NCBI RefSeq assembly: GCF_000518885.1
Contig: NZ_JAEL01000003.1
Span: 87,992-151,991, forward strand
Direction: 5' to 3'
DNA: 64,000 nt
From: Bacillus sp. J33
GTDB taxonomy: Bacteria > Bacillota > Bacilli > Bacillales > Cytobacillaceae
Made by a program: the position numbers and the translations under genes. Below, piece by piece: positions 44,034 to 53,678 of this stretch. Each line of letters opens with the position of its first letter. Positions within the stretch are counted from its first letter, which is position 1. Below the pieces are notes generated by a model that was not told the origin of the DNA, searched no databases, and saw only the letters and a list, made by a program, of their open reading frames with translations.

Positions 44034-45638
44034 ATGGGATTCTTTAATAAATCGTTAATAAATCGTCGGAAACAATCCTTGTCTTCACTAAAAAGTCAAA
44101 ATCAAGAACATACTCAGAAAAACGACTTACATTCAAGCCTTAGCGAAAATATTAGAAAAGTTAAGGAAACTCTTGGTGACAGCGATGATATTATCATCAG
44201 GGAATTTCGCATAGGTAAGGAAAGAAAGCTAAAGGCAGGAATTTTTTATACCGATGGCTTAATTGATACAGCCTCAATTCAAAATTTCGTTTTGGAATCT
44301 CTCATGTTCAATATACAGGATATAGATATAGACAAAAATGTTGCTTCAAAGGATCACCTTTTGCAGCTGTTGAAGGATTCTGTTTTGGCAGTCGGAGATT
44401 TAAAAGAGTTAACAGACTATAACCATTTATTTAATTTAATGTTAGCAGGCAATGTCATTCTTTTACTGGACGGTTATACACAAGGTTTTGCAATTGGTAT
44501 GAAGGGCGGAAAGGAACGCGGCGTTCCGGAAGCAACAAGTGAAAATACAGTACGTGGTCCAAAAGAAGCTTATTCAGAAAGCTTACGGACGAATACAGCA
44601 TTGCTGCGACGGAAAATAAATGATCAAAATCTTTGGTTTGAAACGAAGAAGCTCGGGACTGTTACAAAAACTAACGTTTCAATGGCATATATTAAAGGCA
44701 TCGTCAATGACAAAGTGGTTGAGGAAGTTCGGAAGCGTCTCGATCAAATTAATATTGATGGAATTTTAGAGACCGGTTATGTTGAAGAGTTAATTCAGGA
44801 TAAAACCTTTACACCATTCCCAACTATTTTCCATACAGAACGTCCTGATGTAACTGCCGCAAATTTATTGGAAGGGCGTGTCGCTATTTTTGTTGACGGG
44901 AGCCCGCATGCTCTTATAGTCCCTTCACTATTTGTTCAATTTTTTCAAACTGCTGATGATTATTATCAACGGGCTGATATTGTCACTCTTCTCCGCATAC
45001 TTCGTTTTATTGGATTTTTTATAGCGCTGCTTGGTCCATCATTTTACATTGCCGTCACGACCTTTCATCAGGAAATGCTGCCGACTCCGCTTCTTATTAA
45101 CCTGGCTGCTCAACGAGAAGGAGTTCCTTTTCCTGCCTTCATCGAAGCGCTCATGATGGAAGTCACCTTTGAAATTTTGCGCGAAGCCGGTGTTCGAATG
45201 CCAAGAGCCATTGGTCAAGCTGTTTCGATTGTAGGGACATTGGTAATTGGAACTGCCGCAGTGGATGCTGGTATTGTCTCCGCAGCAATGGTTATTGTTG
45301 TGGCAATTACAGCGATTTCAAGCTTTCTTGTTAGTTCTGACAGCCTGTCTATTTCGGTAAGAATGCTGCGTTTTGTTTTTATGGGATTGGCCGCCTCATT
45401 TGGATTATTCGGGATCATTGTCAGCTTGATTGCTCTTAGTAATCATCTTTGCAGTTTGCGTTCGTTTGGAATTCCTTATATGTCTCCGCTTGCTCCATTT
45501 ATTGTTGAAGATCAAAAAGATGTCATTTTCCGCTTTCCTCGCTGGGGATTATTTTCGCGTCCGCGCTTGATCAGTCAGAAAAATATAAAACGAGAAGATA
45601 CTCCTTTACCAAAGCCAGATCCTCGCAATCAAAAGTAG
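44034..45638 (+). CDS. Germinant receptor A subunit (GerAA/GerKA family)
   Basis: A 534-residue protein of the spore-germination A-subunit family. A hydrophilic N-terminal domain (about 1-280; LMLAGNVILLLDGYTQGFAIG, REAYSE-type and SLRTNTALLRRKI stretches) is followed by about five membrane helices (AQREGVPFPAFIEALMMEV, then TFEILREAGVRMP, a family signature) and a basic tail. It sits in the spore inner membrane and forms the ion-channel part of the receptor. ATG 44034 has AAGGAGGG 5 nt upstream; an earlier frame start lacks one. Confidence 0.95.
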   Translation: MGFFNKSLINRRKQSLSSLKSQNQEHTQKNDLHSSLSENIRKVKETLGDSDDIIIREFRIGKERKLKAGIFYTDGLIDTASIQNFVLESLMFNIQDIDIDKNVASKDHLLQLLKDSVLAVGDLKELTDYNHLFNLMLAGNVILLLDGYTQGFAIGMKGGKERGVPEATSENTVRGPKEAYSESLRTNTALLRRKINDQNLWFETKKLGTVTKTNVSMAYIKGIVNDKVVEEVRKRLDQINIDGILETGYVEELIQDKTFTPFPTIFHTERPDVTAANLLEGRVAIFVDGSPHALIVPSLFVQFFQTADDYYQRADIVTLLRILRFIGFFIALLGPSFYIAVTTFHQEMLPTPLLINLAAQREGVPFPAFIEALMMEVTFEILREAGVRMPRAIGQAVSIVGTLVIGTAAVDAGIVSAAMVIVVAITAISSFLVSSDSLSISVRMLRFVFMGLAASFGLFGIIVSLIALSNHLCSLRSFGIPYMSPLAPFIVEDQKDVIFRFPRWGLFSRPRLISQKNIKREDTPLPKPDPRNQK

Positions 45639-45779
45639 GTTTTGGAGGAAAGGTAAATGAACAGTTAAAGCTATGGCTGAATAATAATGAGAGGACGTTC
45701 TTGAAACTGTAAGGAGAACTAAATATTCTTTAGTGCGGTAAATGCAGTAGAACTCGAAAAATTAAAGGAGCAGTTCAAT

Positions 45780-46013
45780 ATGTGGGTCATTATAGGAATA
45801 CTTCTCGGAGCGATTATGATCATTGTTTTGGAGGTACCGCCGCTTTTGGAGAAAAGGCAGATGAAAGAATTAGGGGTTTTTTCACTGTTGCTGCTTTGCG
45901 GGAGCGGGTTAAGTATTGCGAAAGGTTTGGATATGAAAATTCCCAATCCTTTCGATTGGATTGCAGCAATGTTTAAACCGTTAAGTGATCTATTGATGGC
46001 TTTAATGAGGTAA
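45780..46013 (+). CDS. Germinant receptor D-type small membrane protein
   Basis: A 77-residue protein with two hydrophobic segments (about 3-19 and 29-47) and a short tail ending FKPLSDLLMALM. Two-helix proteins of this size accompany some ger operons (for example gerKD) and modulate receptor activity. Its place between the A and C genes supports the call. AAAGGAG lies 9 nt before the ATG. It is separated from the A gene by 141 nt and from the C gene by 149 nt with no terminator visible. Confidence 0.75.
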   Translation: MWVIIGILLGAIMIIVLEVPPLLEKRQMKELGVFSLLLLCGSGLSIAKGLDMKIPNPFDWIAAMFKPLSDLLMALMR

Positions 46014-46162
46014 AGAGGATGGAGAGGGGCCTGGGAAGCAGGAATAGCAGGGTGAGGTTTAACCTTAGAAGCTGGGGCAAGAAAGGAAAACTTAAAGCGA
46101 TAAACAAAATTTCAAAAGGCGGATAATAGTATTGCCATTATAGCAAGAAGGGAGGATTCAAT

Positions 46163-47368
46163 GTGAAAAGAAAAAGTAGTTTATTTATTATGATTTTCCT
46201 GTTGCTTAATCTCTTATCAGGTTGTTGGAACCGGAAGGAATTGAATGATCTTGCGATCACGGTCGGTATGGCGATAGATAAAGAAGATGATCAATTTATT
46301 ATTACAACCCAGGTCGTCAATCCTGGGGAAGTTGCTGCCAAACAAGGAGGCGGTCAGAAAACACCAGTGACTACATATCAAGAAAAAGGAGACACTGTCT
46401 TTGAAGCGATAAGAAGAATGACAACGGTTACGGCTAGAAAACTTTATTTTCCGCATATTCGAATTCTGGTATTAAGTGAAGAGTTAGCTGAAAAAGGATT
46501 AAGTGAAGTGTTGGATTTTTTATCAAGGGATCATGAATTGCGATCAGACTTTTACGTTGTGATTGCGAAAGATACGAATGCGGAGAACGTATTAAAAGTG
46601 TTGACGGGATTAGAAAATATTCCTGCCAGCAAGCTATTTAAATCACTTGAAACGTCTGAGAAAGCATGGGCCCCTTCAATGGCAGTGACCATGGACGAAC
46701 TGATAGGGGATATCGTGGCTGAGGGAAAAGAGGCACAATTAACCGGGCTCCAGATATCGGGGGATATCCAAAAAGCAGAAAAGAGCGAACATGTTCAAGA
46801 AATTGCCCCAGATGTTACATTGAAATATAGCGGTTTAGCAGTGTTTAAAGAGGATAAATTAATCGGCTGGCTGAACGAAGATGAAAGTAAAACGGTTAAT
46901 TATATTCTAGGCAATGTAAAAAGTACGATTGGCGAAGTGTCTTGCCCTGACGAAAAAGGGAAGGTAGGAATTGAGGTCATTAGTACGAAAACGGATCTGA
47001 AAGCGAATGTTGAAAATGGATCACCAAAAGGAACTGTTGAAATTCAGCTAGAAGGAAATGTTGGAGATGTTCAATGCCGGAAGCTGGATTTATCGAAAAC
47101 GAAAACGATAGATGATTTGGAAAAGGAAGCGGAAAGAACACTTAAAGAAATAATTGAATCGAGTATAGCAAAAACACAGGAAGAATTTAACGTTGATGTT
47201 TTTGGCTTTGGCGAGGCGATTCATCGTTCGAATCCTGACTATTGGAAAAAGGCAAAGAAGGAATGGGATGAGAAATTCACTAACATGCCAATAGAAGTAA
47301 AAATAGATATAAAGCTTCGACGGACAGGCACAATTGGAAATTCGCCGCTGGAAAATATAAAAGAGTAG
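46163..47368 (+). CDS. Germinant receptor C subunit, lipoprotein (GerAC/GerKC family)
   Basis: A 401-residue lipoprotein: signal peptide and lipobox LLSGCWNRKELNDLAI (cysteine at residue 21), the family opening in which Cys-Trp-x-Arg-x-Glu-Leu is typical. Central and C-terminal parts hold ARKLYFPHIRILVLSEELAEKG, VLDFLSRDHELRSDFYVVIAKD and the C-terminal DVFGFGEAIHRSNPDYWK. It is anchored on the outer face of the spore inner membrane and needed for germinant response. GTG start with GGGAGG upstream. Confidence 0.95.
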   Translation: MKRKSSLFIMIFLLLNLLSGCWNRKELNDLAITVGMAIDKEDDQFIITTQVVNPGEVAAKQGGGQKTPVTTYQEKGDTVFEAIRRMTTVTARKLYFPHIRILVLSEELAEKGLSEVLDFLSRDHELRSDFYVVIAKDTNAENVLKVLTGLENIPASKLFKSLETSEKAWAPSMAVTMDELIGDIVAEGKEAQLTGLQISGDIQKAEKSEHVQEIAPDVTLKYSGLAVFKEDKLIGWLNEDESKTVNYILGNVKSTIGEVSCPDEKGKVGIEVISTKTDLKANVENGSPKGTVEIQLEGNVGDVQCRKLDLSKTKTIDDLEKEAERTLKEIIESSIAKTQEEFNVDVFGFGEAIHRSNPDYWKKAKKEWDEKFTNMPIEVKIDIKLRRTGTIGNSPLENIKE

Positions 47369-47516
47369 GATAGTTATACTGGAAAAAGCATTTACACTTT
47401 CTTGAAGTGCTGCCGAAAAGGTTGGAGGATTATATAAACTTAGATTTTGCGTCATTATTAAATCGCATGTTAATTTTATATTCACTTTTACATTCAATGG
47501 AAAAGGAGGTGATGCG

Positions 47517-48617
47517 TTGTTTAAATGCGAGAAAATATCGGTCCGTCAATTCAGGGTTTTAGTCATTTTATTTAACATTGGTACATCTATTTTAATTGTA
47601 CCATCAGCCCTGGCGACCGAGGCGAAACAAGATGCTTGGATTGCAGCCGTCCTCGGTGTGGGATTCAGTTTGCTGATCATCCTGCTATATAACAAGCTCG
47701 GTCTTATGTTTCCAAAGATGACAATTGTACAAATGAATGAAGAGGTTTTAGGAAAATGGCTGGGCAAATCGATTTCTCTTTTATTTTTTTCGCTGGCATT
47801 TTTATATTCTTCTGCTCTTTTATTTTATACCGGTAATTTTTTCATTGTAGAAATAATGCCGGAAACGCCACTCGAGGCTACTGTGATTCTTATGGGTGCC
47901 ATTATGGTGATGGCAGTGCGACAGGGGCTGGAAACATTTGCGCGTTCCGCAGAGCTTTTTATCCTGCTCTTCTTTTTCTTCTTAATCTGCCTGGTGTTGT
48001 CTGTCATACCCGAGATTAAGATTGAAAACCTTCAGCCTATGTTTGAAGTGAAGATTAAACCATTACTTCACGGAACATTGTTTCTTGTTGTCACGTCTAC
48101 AATAAATGCTGTGGTGTTATTGATGATTTTTCCTGCTGATGTCAATCAGCCGGAAAAAGCTCAAAAATCTTTTTTGATCGGAACTGTAATTGGCGGGCTG
48201 GTGATGATCATCATCACTTTATTAAGCCTTTTGGTTCTTGGTCCCTATTTTTCAGAAAATCTAGTGTATCCAGGTTATGAGTTGGCGAAACGGATTAATA
48301 TTGGCAATTTTATTACACGAATTGAAGCTATTATGGCTGGAATGTGGATGATTACCATCTATTTTAAGCTGGTTGTTTATTTTTACGCCTCTGTTTTAGG
48401 GTTTACACAAATACTTAACATTAAAGAATTTCGCCCTTTTACTTTACCTTTAGGAATGATTGCCATTGTCCTTTCCCTTGTGGTATATCCCAATGTCGCA
48501 TATATGCAAGAGTGGGATTTAAAAACAGGAATGGCTTACTCTTTAACTGTCGGGTTATTCCTTCCTCTATTACTGTTAGCAGTGGCTGTATGCCGAAGAA
48601 GAATCGAGAAAGGATAA
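47517..48617 (+). CDS. Germinant receptor B subunit, permease-like (GerAB/GerKB family)
   Basis: A 366-residue, ten-helix protein of the spore-germination permease family within the amino acid/polyamine transporter clan. It binds the germinant in B. subtilis GerAB-type receptors. Family-like stretches: ISVRQFRVLVILFNIGTSILI at the start and FPADVNQPEKAQKSFLIGTVIGG in the middle. The start is TTG with AAAGGAGGTGATGCG upstream, one of the strongest ribosome sites in the window. Last gene of the operon (A-D-C-B). The ligand cannot be read from sequence. Confidence 0.94.
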   Translation: MFKCEKISVRQFRVLVILFNIGTSILIVPSALATEAKQDAWIAAVLGVGFSLLIILLYNKLGLMFPKMTIVQMNEEVLGKWLGKSISLLFFSLAFLYSSALLFYTGNFFIVEIMPETPLEATVILMGAIMVMAVRQGLETFARSAELFILLFFFFLICLVLSVIPEIKIENLQPMFEVKIKPLLHGTLFLVVTSTINAVVLLMIFPADVNQPEKAQKSFLIGTVIGGLVMIIITLLSLLVLGPYFSENLVYPGYELAKRINIGNFITRIEAIMAGMWMITIYFKLVVYFYASVLGFTQILNIKEFRPFTLPLGMIAIVLSLVVYPNVAYMQEWDLKTGMAYSLTVGLFLPLLLLAVAVCRRRIEKG

Positions 48618-48898
48618 CAGAGAGTCATGAAAATAGTTAGCTGTAAGAATCCTTCTGTTTAAGTCTATGTTGGTCCTTATATTGATCTGCGAAAAACACT
48701 CTTGGGGGAGATGATCCAGGAGAAATACCGTTCTATGGTCTACTGGAATTTCAGATAATAAGTATAGTCGTTATAGTTATTGGATCCACTTTCTCCAGCA
48801 AAATTATCAGCGAAGGAGATTGCTTTTTTTAGTCTAAATGTTAAATCAGAATAAATGTATATTTCCTATTCGCTAGCTTATTACAATAATTTGCTTTT

Positions 48899-49807
48899 TT
48901 ATAGTTGTTGCACATAGTCGTGTAAATAGTGTAAAAACTTTTTAATATTACTTTTTCTTGGATTACTTTTTGAATATACCCATCCAAACGAAATTGGAGT
49001 GGGTTTGTAATCAATTATTGGTATTGTGATAATATTTTCGCTTTCTATGTATGGGTCATCTTTCAGCATAAAATTCGATAATATGCTAATAGCCAATCCC
49101 TCTGATACAGTTTTCTTTATTAGTTCTGAATTATTTGAAGTAAAAAGGATGTTGAGAGGTCCATATTTCTTTTCAAATTGTTGGATGGCTGATTCCCAGT
49201 TATGGCCACTATAAAGGACAAAGGGGTAATCAATTAAATCCTGGACTCTTAATTTTTTACTTAAAGCCAGAGGAGAGTGCTTGTGAACGCAGGCTCTCAT
49301 TTCTCCCTGCAACAGATATTGAAAGATAAGTGTCTCTTGTGAGTCAATTAAAGATTCTTTATTTAATACGATTAATCCAAGGTCAACTTTATGTTGCCTA
49401 ATATCATCAATTATTTCTTTCCCGCCCATTTCACTGATGGAAACGGTCACATGAGGGCAATCTTTCTTAAACTTAGATAGAGTTTTAGGCAATAAGGTCA
49501 AAAATAAACTAGGTATAGCAGCAATAGTTAATTCTCCCGTATACAACGATGTTATAGATTTAGCCTCTTCTTTAATTTCCCCCATTTTTTTCATGATTTC
49601 AAATGCTTTCCTTATAATGATGTTACCTTCATCAGTTGGAATTGTACCTAAACGAGAACGAGTAAATAATTTCAGCCCTAATTCTTTTTCTAACAATGAA
49701 ATGGATTGACTAACAGCCGCTTGTGAAACATGAAGATTTTGTGCAGCAAGCGAAATAGATTGAGTCTTTGATACTTCTGTTATGTATTCCATCTGCTCAA
49801 GATTCAT
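48899..49807 (-). CDS. LysR-family regulator of the adjacent exporter
   Basis: A 302-residue LysR regulator with the N-terminal winged helix (MEYITEVSKTQSISLAAQNLHVSQAAVSQSISLLEKELG) and a C-terminal effector domain (about 90-295). It is divergent from the DMT-family gene, with a LysR-type palindrome just in front of its own start, so it probably controls itself and the transporter. AGGAGG ribosome site (CCTCCT on the plus strand). Confidence 0.92.
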   Translation of the reverse strand: MNLEQMEYITEVSKTQSISLAAQNLHVSQAAVSQSISLLEKELGLKLFTRSRLGTIPTDEGNIIIRKAFEIMKKMGEIKEEAKSITSLYTGELTIAAIPSLFLTLLPKTLSKFKKDCPHVTVSISEMGGKEIIDDIRQHKVDLGLIVLNKESLIDSQETLIFQYLLQGEMRACVHKHSPLALSKKLRVQDLIDYPFVLYSGHNWESAIQQFEKKYGPLNILFTSNNSELIKKTVSEGLAISILSNFMLKDDPYIESENIITIPIIDYKPTPISFGWVYSKSNPRKSNIKKFLHYLHDYVQQL

Positions 49808-49823
49808 TATTGACCTCCTAAAT

Positions 49824-49838
49824 ATAAGTAAAACTTAT
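49824..49838. promoter_or_regulatory. LysR-type binding site
   Basis: ATAAGTAAAACTTAT is a palindrome with an inner T-N11-A, the LysR-box form. It lies 17 nt from the lysR start and in the region shared with the divergent DMT gene. Confidence 0.6.
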
Positions 49839-49925
49839 GTATATATAAGCAAAGAGTATTATACATAACCACGCATTATGATATACACTCATATAAATCA
49901 AAAATTTGTATGAGGAGTGAGCCAT

Positions 49926-50795
49926 TTGCTTAATATCATAATGACTATTTTAGCAGGTTTCTTATATTCTTTAATGTCTGTACTGATTAAAATGGCTAAT
50001 GGATATGCAAATGAATCCTCCGTTACTTTCTTTCGCTTTTTCTCATCGCTTATGATCCTGGTTCCTCTTTACTTTGTCGGCGGAAAGCCGAAGATTGGCA
50101 CGAAAGTCCCTTTACTTCATTTATTACGTGGTTTCTTTGGTTTTCTAATGTTTACCTTGTATACAATCTCATTACAATTTATACCGGTAGAGAATGCCTT
50201 GGCACTTAATTCTGCCTATCCTTTTTTTATTCCAATCATTTTACTTGTATTCTTTAAAGAAAAAATTGAAAAGACTGTCCTTTTAGGAATTACTCTGGGC
50301 TTTTTAGGTGTTTATTTTACAATTAATCCGACTTCCATTGACTATCTTAACTTTGCTTCCATCTTAGCATTATTATCGGCTGTCTGTTCAGCTGCTTCAA
50401 ACGTCCTTATAAGAACCTTAAGGAGAACTGAAGATAGCTTTACAATTATCTTTTATTTTTTCTTGTTTTCAACAGTGATTTCCTTTTTTTATATGATCAG
50501 TAACGGAATAGAATATATAAGTTTTAAAGGGATTTTGTTAATACTCGGGATCGCATTAACGAGTGTTGGATCACAGCAGCTTTTATCATATGTACTAAAA
50601 TATATGCATCCCAATATGGTTTCATCCTTGATGTATAGTTCAGTTATATTTGGATTCATGCTATCGTGGATATTTTGGCATAAGGTGCCAAGTATTTCAC
50701 AGGTGCTTGGAGTGATTTTCATAGCAGGAGGCGGTTTGGTGATATTCAGAAAGCAAGGAACGGATTCAAAACACTCATCGGACCACTCATTATAA
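49926..50795 (+). CDS. DMT-superfamily (EamA) transporter
   Basis: A 289-residue protein with ten hydrophobic helices in two EamA halves (FYSLMSVLIKMANGYANESSVTFFRF... in the first; ASILALLSAVCSAASNVLIRTLRR in the second). Members export amino acids, metabolites or drugs. I chose TTG 49926 with GAGGAG 8 nt upstream. It is the only gene downstream of the divergent LysR regulator, so it is likely induced by the compound it exports. Substrate unknown. Confidence 0.88.
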   Translation: MLNIIMTILAGFLYSLMSVLIKMANGYANESSVTFFRFFSSLMILVPLYFVGGKPKIGTKVPLLHLLRGFFGFLMFTLYTISLQFIPVENALALNSAYPFFIPIILLVFFKEKIEKTVLLGITLGFLGVYFTINPTSIDYLNFASILALLSAVCSAASNVLIRTLRRTEDSFTIIFYFFLFSTVISFFYMISNGIEYISFKGILLILGIALTSVGSQQLLSYVLKYMHPNMVSSLMYSSVIFGFMLSWIFWHKVPSISQVLGVIFIAGGGLVIFRKQGTDSKHSSDHSL

Positions 50796-51022
50796 TGTTT
50801 GGTGCCAGTAACTCCACAAATTTGTTGAAAAGAATTGAGAGGTATGATTACATACCCGATTTTTAAGGAATCCGCAACAGTAGTGTTAACACTCCATCTT
50901 TTGGATCGGAAAAATCTCCTGTTATTTCATTTTAGTAGTGACAAAGAACTATAAATGCATTAATATGTAATTAAGTAAACTTAGAGTTTACCTTATTGCG
51001 TATTAATGAAAGGATGGTAGGA

Positions 51023-51670
51023 TTGGGTGCATTTGAAAGAAAACAGCGAGAAAAAGAACTGAAGAGAAATGACATAATAGAGGCAGCCGAAAGAGTTTTT
51101 TTCGAAAAAGGATATACTTCATCCACAATGGACGACGTTGCAAAGGAAGCCGAGTTTAGCAAGCGGACAGTTTATTTGTATTTCAATAGTAAAGAGCAAA
51201 TCTATTTTGAGATTATGTTAAAGGGTTATAAGCTATTGATTGCCATGCTCGAGGAAGATATAAGTCAACTTGGGGTGGGAAGTGCAATAGAAAGGGTTAA
51301 GCAAATAGGAATAACACTTATTAAATTTAAAAACAAGCACCCCAATTATTTTGAGGCAATTGTTGAATATGAAACGGGAGAAAAAGATTTTGAAAAAGGA
51401 ATCCCGGATCATTCGAGAGATGAATGTTATCAACAGGGCGAAAAGGTGCTATCGTTTTTGACTGACTCACTGATACAGGGGATGAAGGATGGAAGTATCC
51501 GAGAAGGACTAAATGTTCTGGATACTGCATTTGTTCTATGGTCAAGTACAATAGGTGCCTTTACTATCGCCAAGAAAAAGGCTAATTACATTAGGAAGTT
51601 CCATAATAGAAATCCGGAAGATTTAATTCATAGGACCTATGATGTATTAATTCACTCCATCCAACGATAG
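51023..51670 (+). CDS. TetR-family regulator
   Basis: A 215-residue TetR regulator. A basic N terminus (GAFERKQREKELKRNDIIEAA) is followed by FFEKGYTSSTMDDVAKEAEFSKRTVYLYFNSKEQIYFEIM. TTG 51023 is preferred (AAGGATGG upstream); an in-frame ATG at 51014 lies inside that site. It precedes the Acg-type nitroreductase by 17 nt in the same direction, so it is probably its regulator. No clear palindrome upstream. Confidence 0.88.
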   Translation: MGAFERKQREKELKRNDIIEAAERVFFEKGYTSSTMDDVAKEAEFSKRTVYLYFNSKEQIYFEIMLKGYKLLIAMLEEDISQLGVGSAIERVKQIGITLIKFKNKHPNYFEAIVEYETGEKDFEKGIPDHSRDECYQQGEKVLSFLTDSLIQGMKDGSIREGLNVLDTAFVLWSSTIGAFTIAKKKANYIRKFHNRNPEDLIHRTYDVLIHSIQR

Positions 51671-51687
51671 TGAAGGGAAGAATAAAA

Positions 51688-52878
51688 ATGAAAAAGGTGA
51701 AAAAGAGAATGGGAATTATCATCATTTCAGCCATTGCTCTCTTATTAGTTCTTTTTTCCATTTTACTTATTTCAAGTGGTGCTTTCATGAAAGATCGATA
51801 CTCAGAACCTTGGATGAACTCTTATTATAAAAGGTATAGTGACCCTAGGGTACAATTGGCTGCACATGGAATTCTTGCTCCAAGCGGTCATAATATGCAG
51901 CCATGGCAGGTGCGTCTTGACCCAGACCCTAAAATATTTTATTTATACTCCGATCCAAATAAACTAGTGCCTTTAGCTGACCCACTGGCACGACAAACTT
52001 TAATTTCACAAGGAACTTTTCTCGAGTACCTTCAGGCTGCAGGAGAAAGATTAGGGTATAAATTAGAAATTGAACTGTTTCCAGAAGGTGAATATGATGA
52101 AAACGATTTAAAAACCAGCATGAAGACAAAACCAGTTGCAAAAATATCTATTCAGCCTGATAAGTCTAAGGAAAATCCACTCTACGAGCATTTATTTAAG
52201 CCTGATACTAACCGATCTCCTTATAAGGATAAAGAATTAACTTCCCAAGAGATCAAAACGTTAAAAGAGATTAATAACGAACCGGACTTGAAGCTGGAAA
52301 TATTCCAAAGTGATTCTGACCGTAAGACCCTAGGAGAGTTTGCTGTAAATGGAGCAAAGATTGAGTCCAGTCTTAAAAGAATAAATGAAGAATCCGCGAA
52401 TTTATTCCGGGCAAATGAATACCAGAAAAATAAATATCGATATGGCTATTCAGTTGAAGGGCAAGGTATATCCGGAATGAAAAAGCATATTATGCAAGGG
52501 TTAATCACACTTTTCCCGGCTATTAATAGTGAAAAGACCTCTGCTGATTTGTTTGTAAAGTCAACTCAAACAGCTGTAGACCACACACCGGCCTATGCAA
52601 TGATTATTTCAAAAGATAATAGTCGAGTGAGTCAAATTAAAGCAGGTAGGCTATATAGTCGATTTGTTTTAAAGTCTCATAGTTTAGGCATAGTTGTCCA
52701 ACCGCCTAGTCAAGTTTTGGAAGAATACCCTGAAATGAAAGAGCAATACGAAAAAATCCATGCTAAATATGCTAAAGATGGATACACCATTCAAATGTTT
52801 GTTCGGATAGGAAGTCCAACATCGGCATCTCCTTTAACAATGAGACAAGATGTAGGCGATATCTTAAGGGACAGATAG
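51688..52878 (+). CDS. Membrane-anchored Acg-type nitroreductase-fold protein
   Basis: A 396-residue protein with an N-terminal membrane helix (about 9-31) and a nitroreductase-like body. The start of the FMN-fold is LAAHGILAPSGHNMQPWQVRLD (about 60-81), the SGHNMQPW form seen in the Acg/Rv2032-like group; the C-terminal end has LYSRFVLKSHSLGIVVQPPSQVLEEYP. Acg proteins bind FMN but some lack reductase activity and may store flavin. The anchor would place this one at the outer face of the membrane. ATG 51688 with GAAGGGAAG upstream. Confidence 0.8.
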   Translation: MKKVKKRMGIIIISAIALLLVLFSILLISSGAFMKDRYSEPWMNSYYKRYSDPRVQLAAHGILAPSGHNMQPWQVRLDPDPKIFYLYSDPNKLVPLADPLARQTLISQGTFLEYLQAAGERLGYKLEIELFPEGEYDENDLKTSMKTKPVAKISIQPDKSKENPLYEHLFKPDTNRSPYKDKELTSQEIKTLKEINNEPDLKLEIFQSDSDRKTLGEFAVNGAKIESSLKRINEESANLFRANEYQKNKYRYGYSVEGQGISGMKKHIMQGLITLFPAINSEKTSADLFVKSTQTAVDHTPAYAMIISKDNSRVSQIKAGRLYSRFVLKSHSLGIVVQPPSQVLEEYPEMKEQYEKIHAKYAKDGYTIQMFVRIGSPTSASPLTMRQDVGDILRDR

Positions 52879-52880
52879 AT

Positions 52881-53096
52881 ATGAATGAACTACTAAAACA
52901 AGAAATTGAAAAAACCAGGCTTTTAATGATTGAAAGTATTAAGCATAATGGGCTTTCACATGAAAAAACCATTCAATTAAGCCAAGAATTAGATGTTCTA
53001 ATTCTTATACACCAAAATAAAAAACTAGAGTACAGCCAGCAAAGCTTGTTTTTAAATCATTACAACAATAAGAAACCAATTTTAAAAACCAACTGA
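52881..53096 (+). CDS. Spo0E-like aspartyl-phosphate phosphatase
   Basis: A 71-residue two-helix protein of the Spo0E family: EIEKTRLLMIESIKHNGLSHEKTIQLSQELDVLI carries the S-Q-E-L-D motif essential for dephosphorylating Spo0A~P. Such proteins delay sporulation. It begins 2 nt after the nitroreductase stop codon, so it may be co-transcribed with the TetR/Acg pair; the ribosome site (AAGGGACAG) is modest. Confidence 0.88.
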   Translation: MNELLKQEIEKTRLLMIESIKHNGLSHEKTIQLSQELDVLILIHQNKKLEYSQQSLFLNHYNNKKPILKTN

Positions 53097-53468
53097 ATAT
53101 CAAACCAGAGCGCTGATTTCAAGAAGGGTTGATGCCTATTATTGGTCCTTTTGACCTATGGGTCAAGATTTAAAGTCAGCATATGGCGGATTTCTTCTTG
53201 TCCTAACGGGGAGAGCAGTTTAAAACAAAGCCATTGAAATACATTATTAATATCATGAGCAGCATTGGGAGGAATAAGAATGTCTGTACATAAAGTTAAT
53301 AAAAAATTATCAAAATTATCATTAAAATTTTTTAAATTTAAAAATAAAAAAAACATTATTAAAAAAACGAACCCCTCAAAAAAACTCTAAAAAAATAACT
53401 TCCTTTATTAAATATTACAGTTCTATCTCTATGGTGCAGTGCTGATTTTGCGCTACATAGTCAGCTAA
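53097..53468. other. Non-coding stretch
   Basis: About 370 AT-rich bases with no supported gene; homopolymeric A and T tracts near 53330-53400. Confidence 0.5.
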
Positions 53469-53518
53469 CCCAAAATACTGAGTTGTTTATGCGACTCTTT
53501 ATTTTGGGCCTTTTTTTT
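53469..53518 (+). terminator. Rho-independent terminator
   Basis: CCCAAAATA pairs with TATTTTGGG, with an inner GAGT/ACTC stem, followed by eight T. It isolates the decarboxylase unit from the upstream genes. Confidence 0.8.
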
Positions 53519-53544
53519 GTAACTACTAAGCAGGAGTGACAAGT

Positions 53545-53667
53545 ATGAAAAGAATAAAAGCAAGAATTGGTGATAGGGTTTCTTTTGAGAGAAAAGATAT
53601 GATTCATACCGGAATTGTATTTAAAGTAAATGATAGGAGCGTTTTAGTCGATATTAAAAATGAATAA
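53545..53667 (+). CDS. DUF2187 family small protein
   Basis: A 40-residue protein: KARIGDRVSFERKDMIHTG, then IVFKVNDRSVLVDIK. The GDxVxFxxG-IVxKVNxxSVxVDI pattern is that of the Bacillus DUF2187/YkvS-like family, a single small SH3-like barrel of unknown function. CAGGAG lies 8 nt before ATG. It is followed closely by another tiny gene and the decarboxylase. Confidence 0.75.
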   Translation: MKRIKARIGDRVSFERKDMIHTGIVFKVNDRSVLVDIKNE

Positions 53668-53678
53668 AGGGGAGCACC

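Noticed and set aside
46052-46126. 24-residue basic peptide frame in the gap between the ger D and C genes
   Set aside because: GTG start without a clear ribosome site and no recognisable homologue; too weak to list.
53156-53356. 66-codon minus-strand frame
   Set aside because: Low-complexity Phe/Leu/Asn sequence over A/T tracts without a ribosome site.
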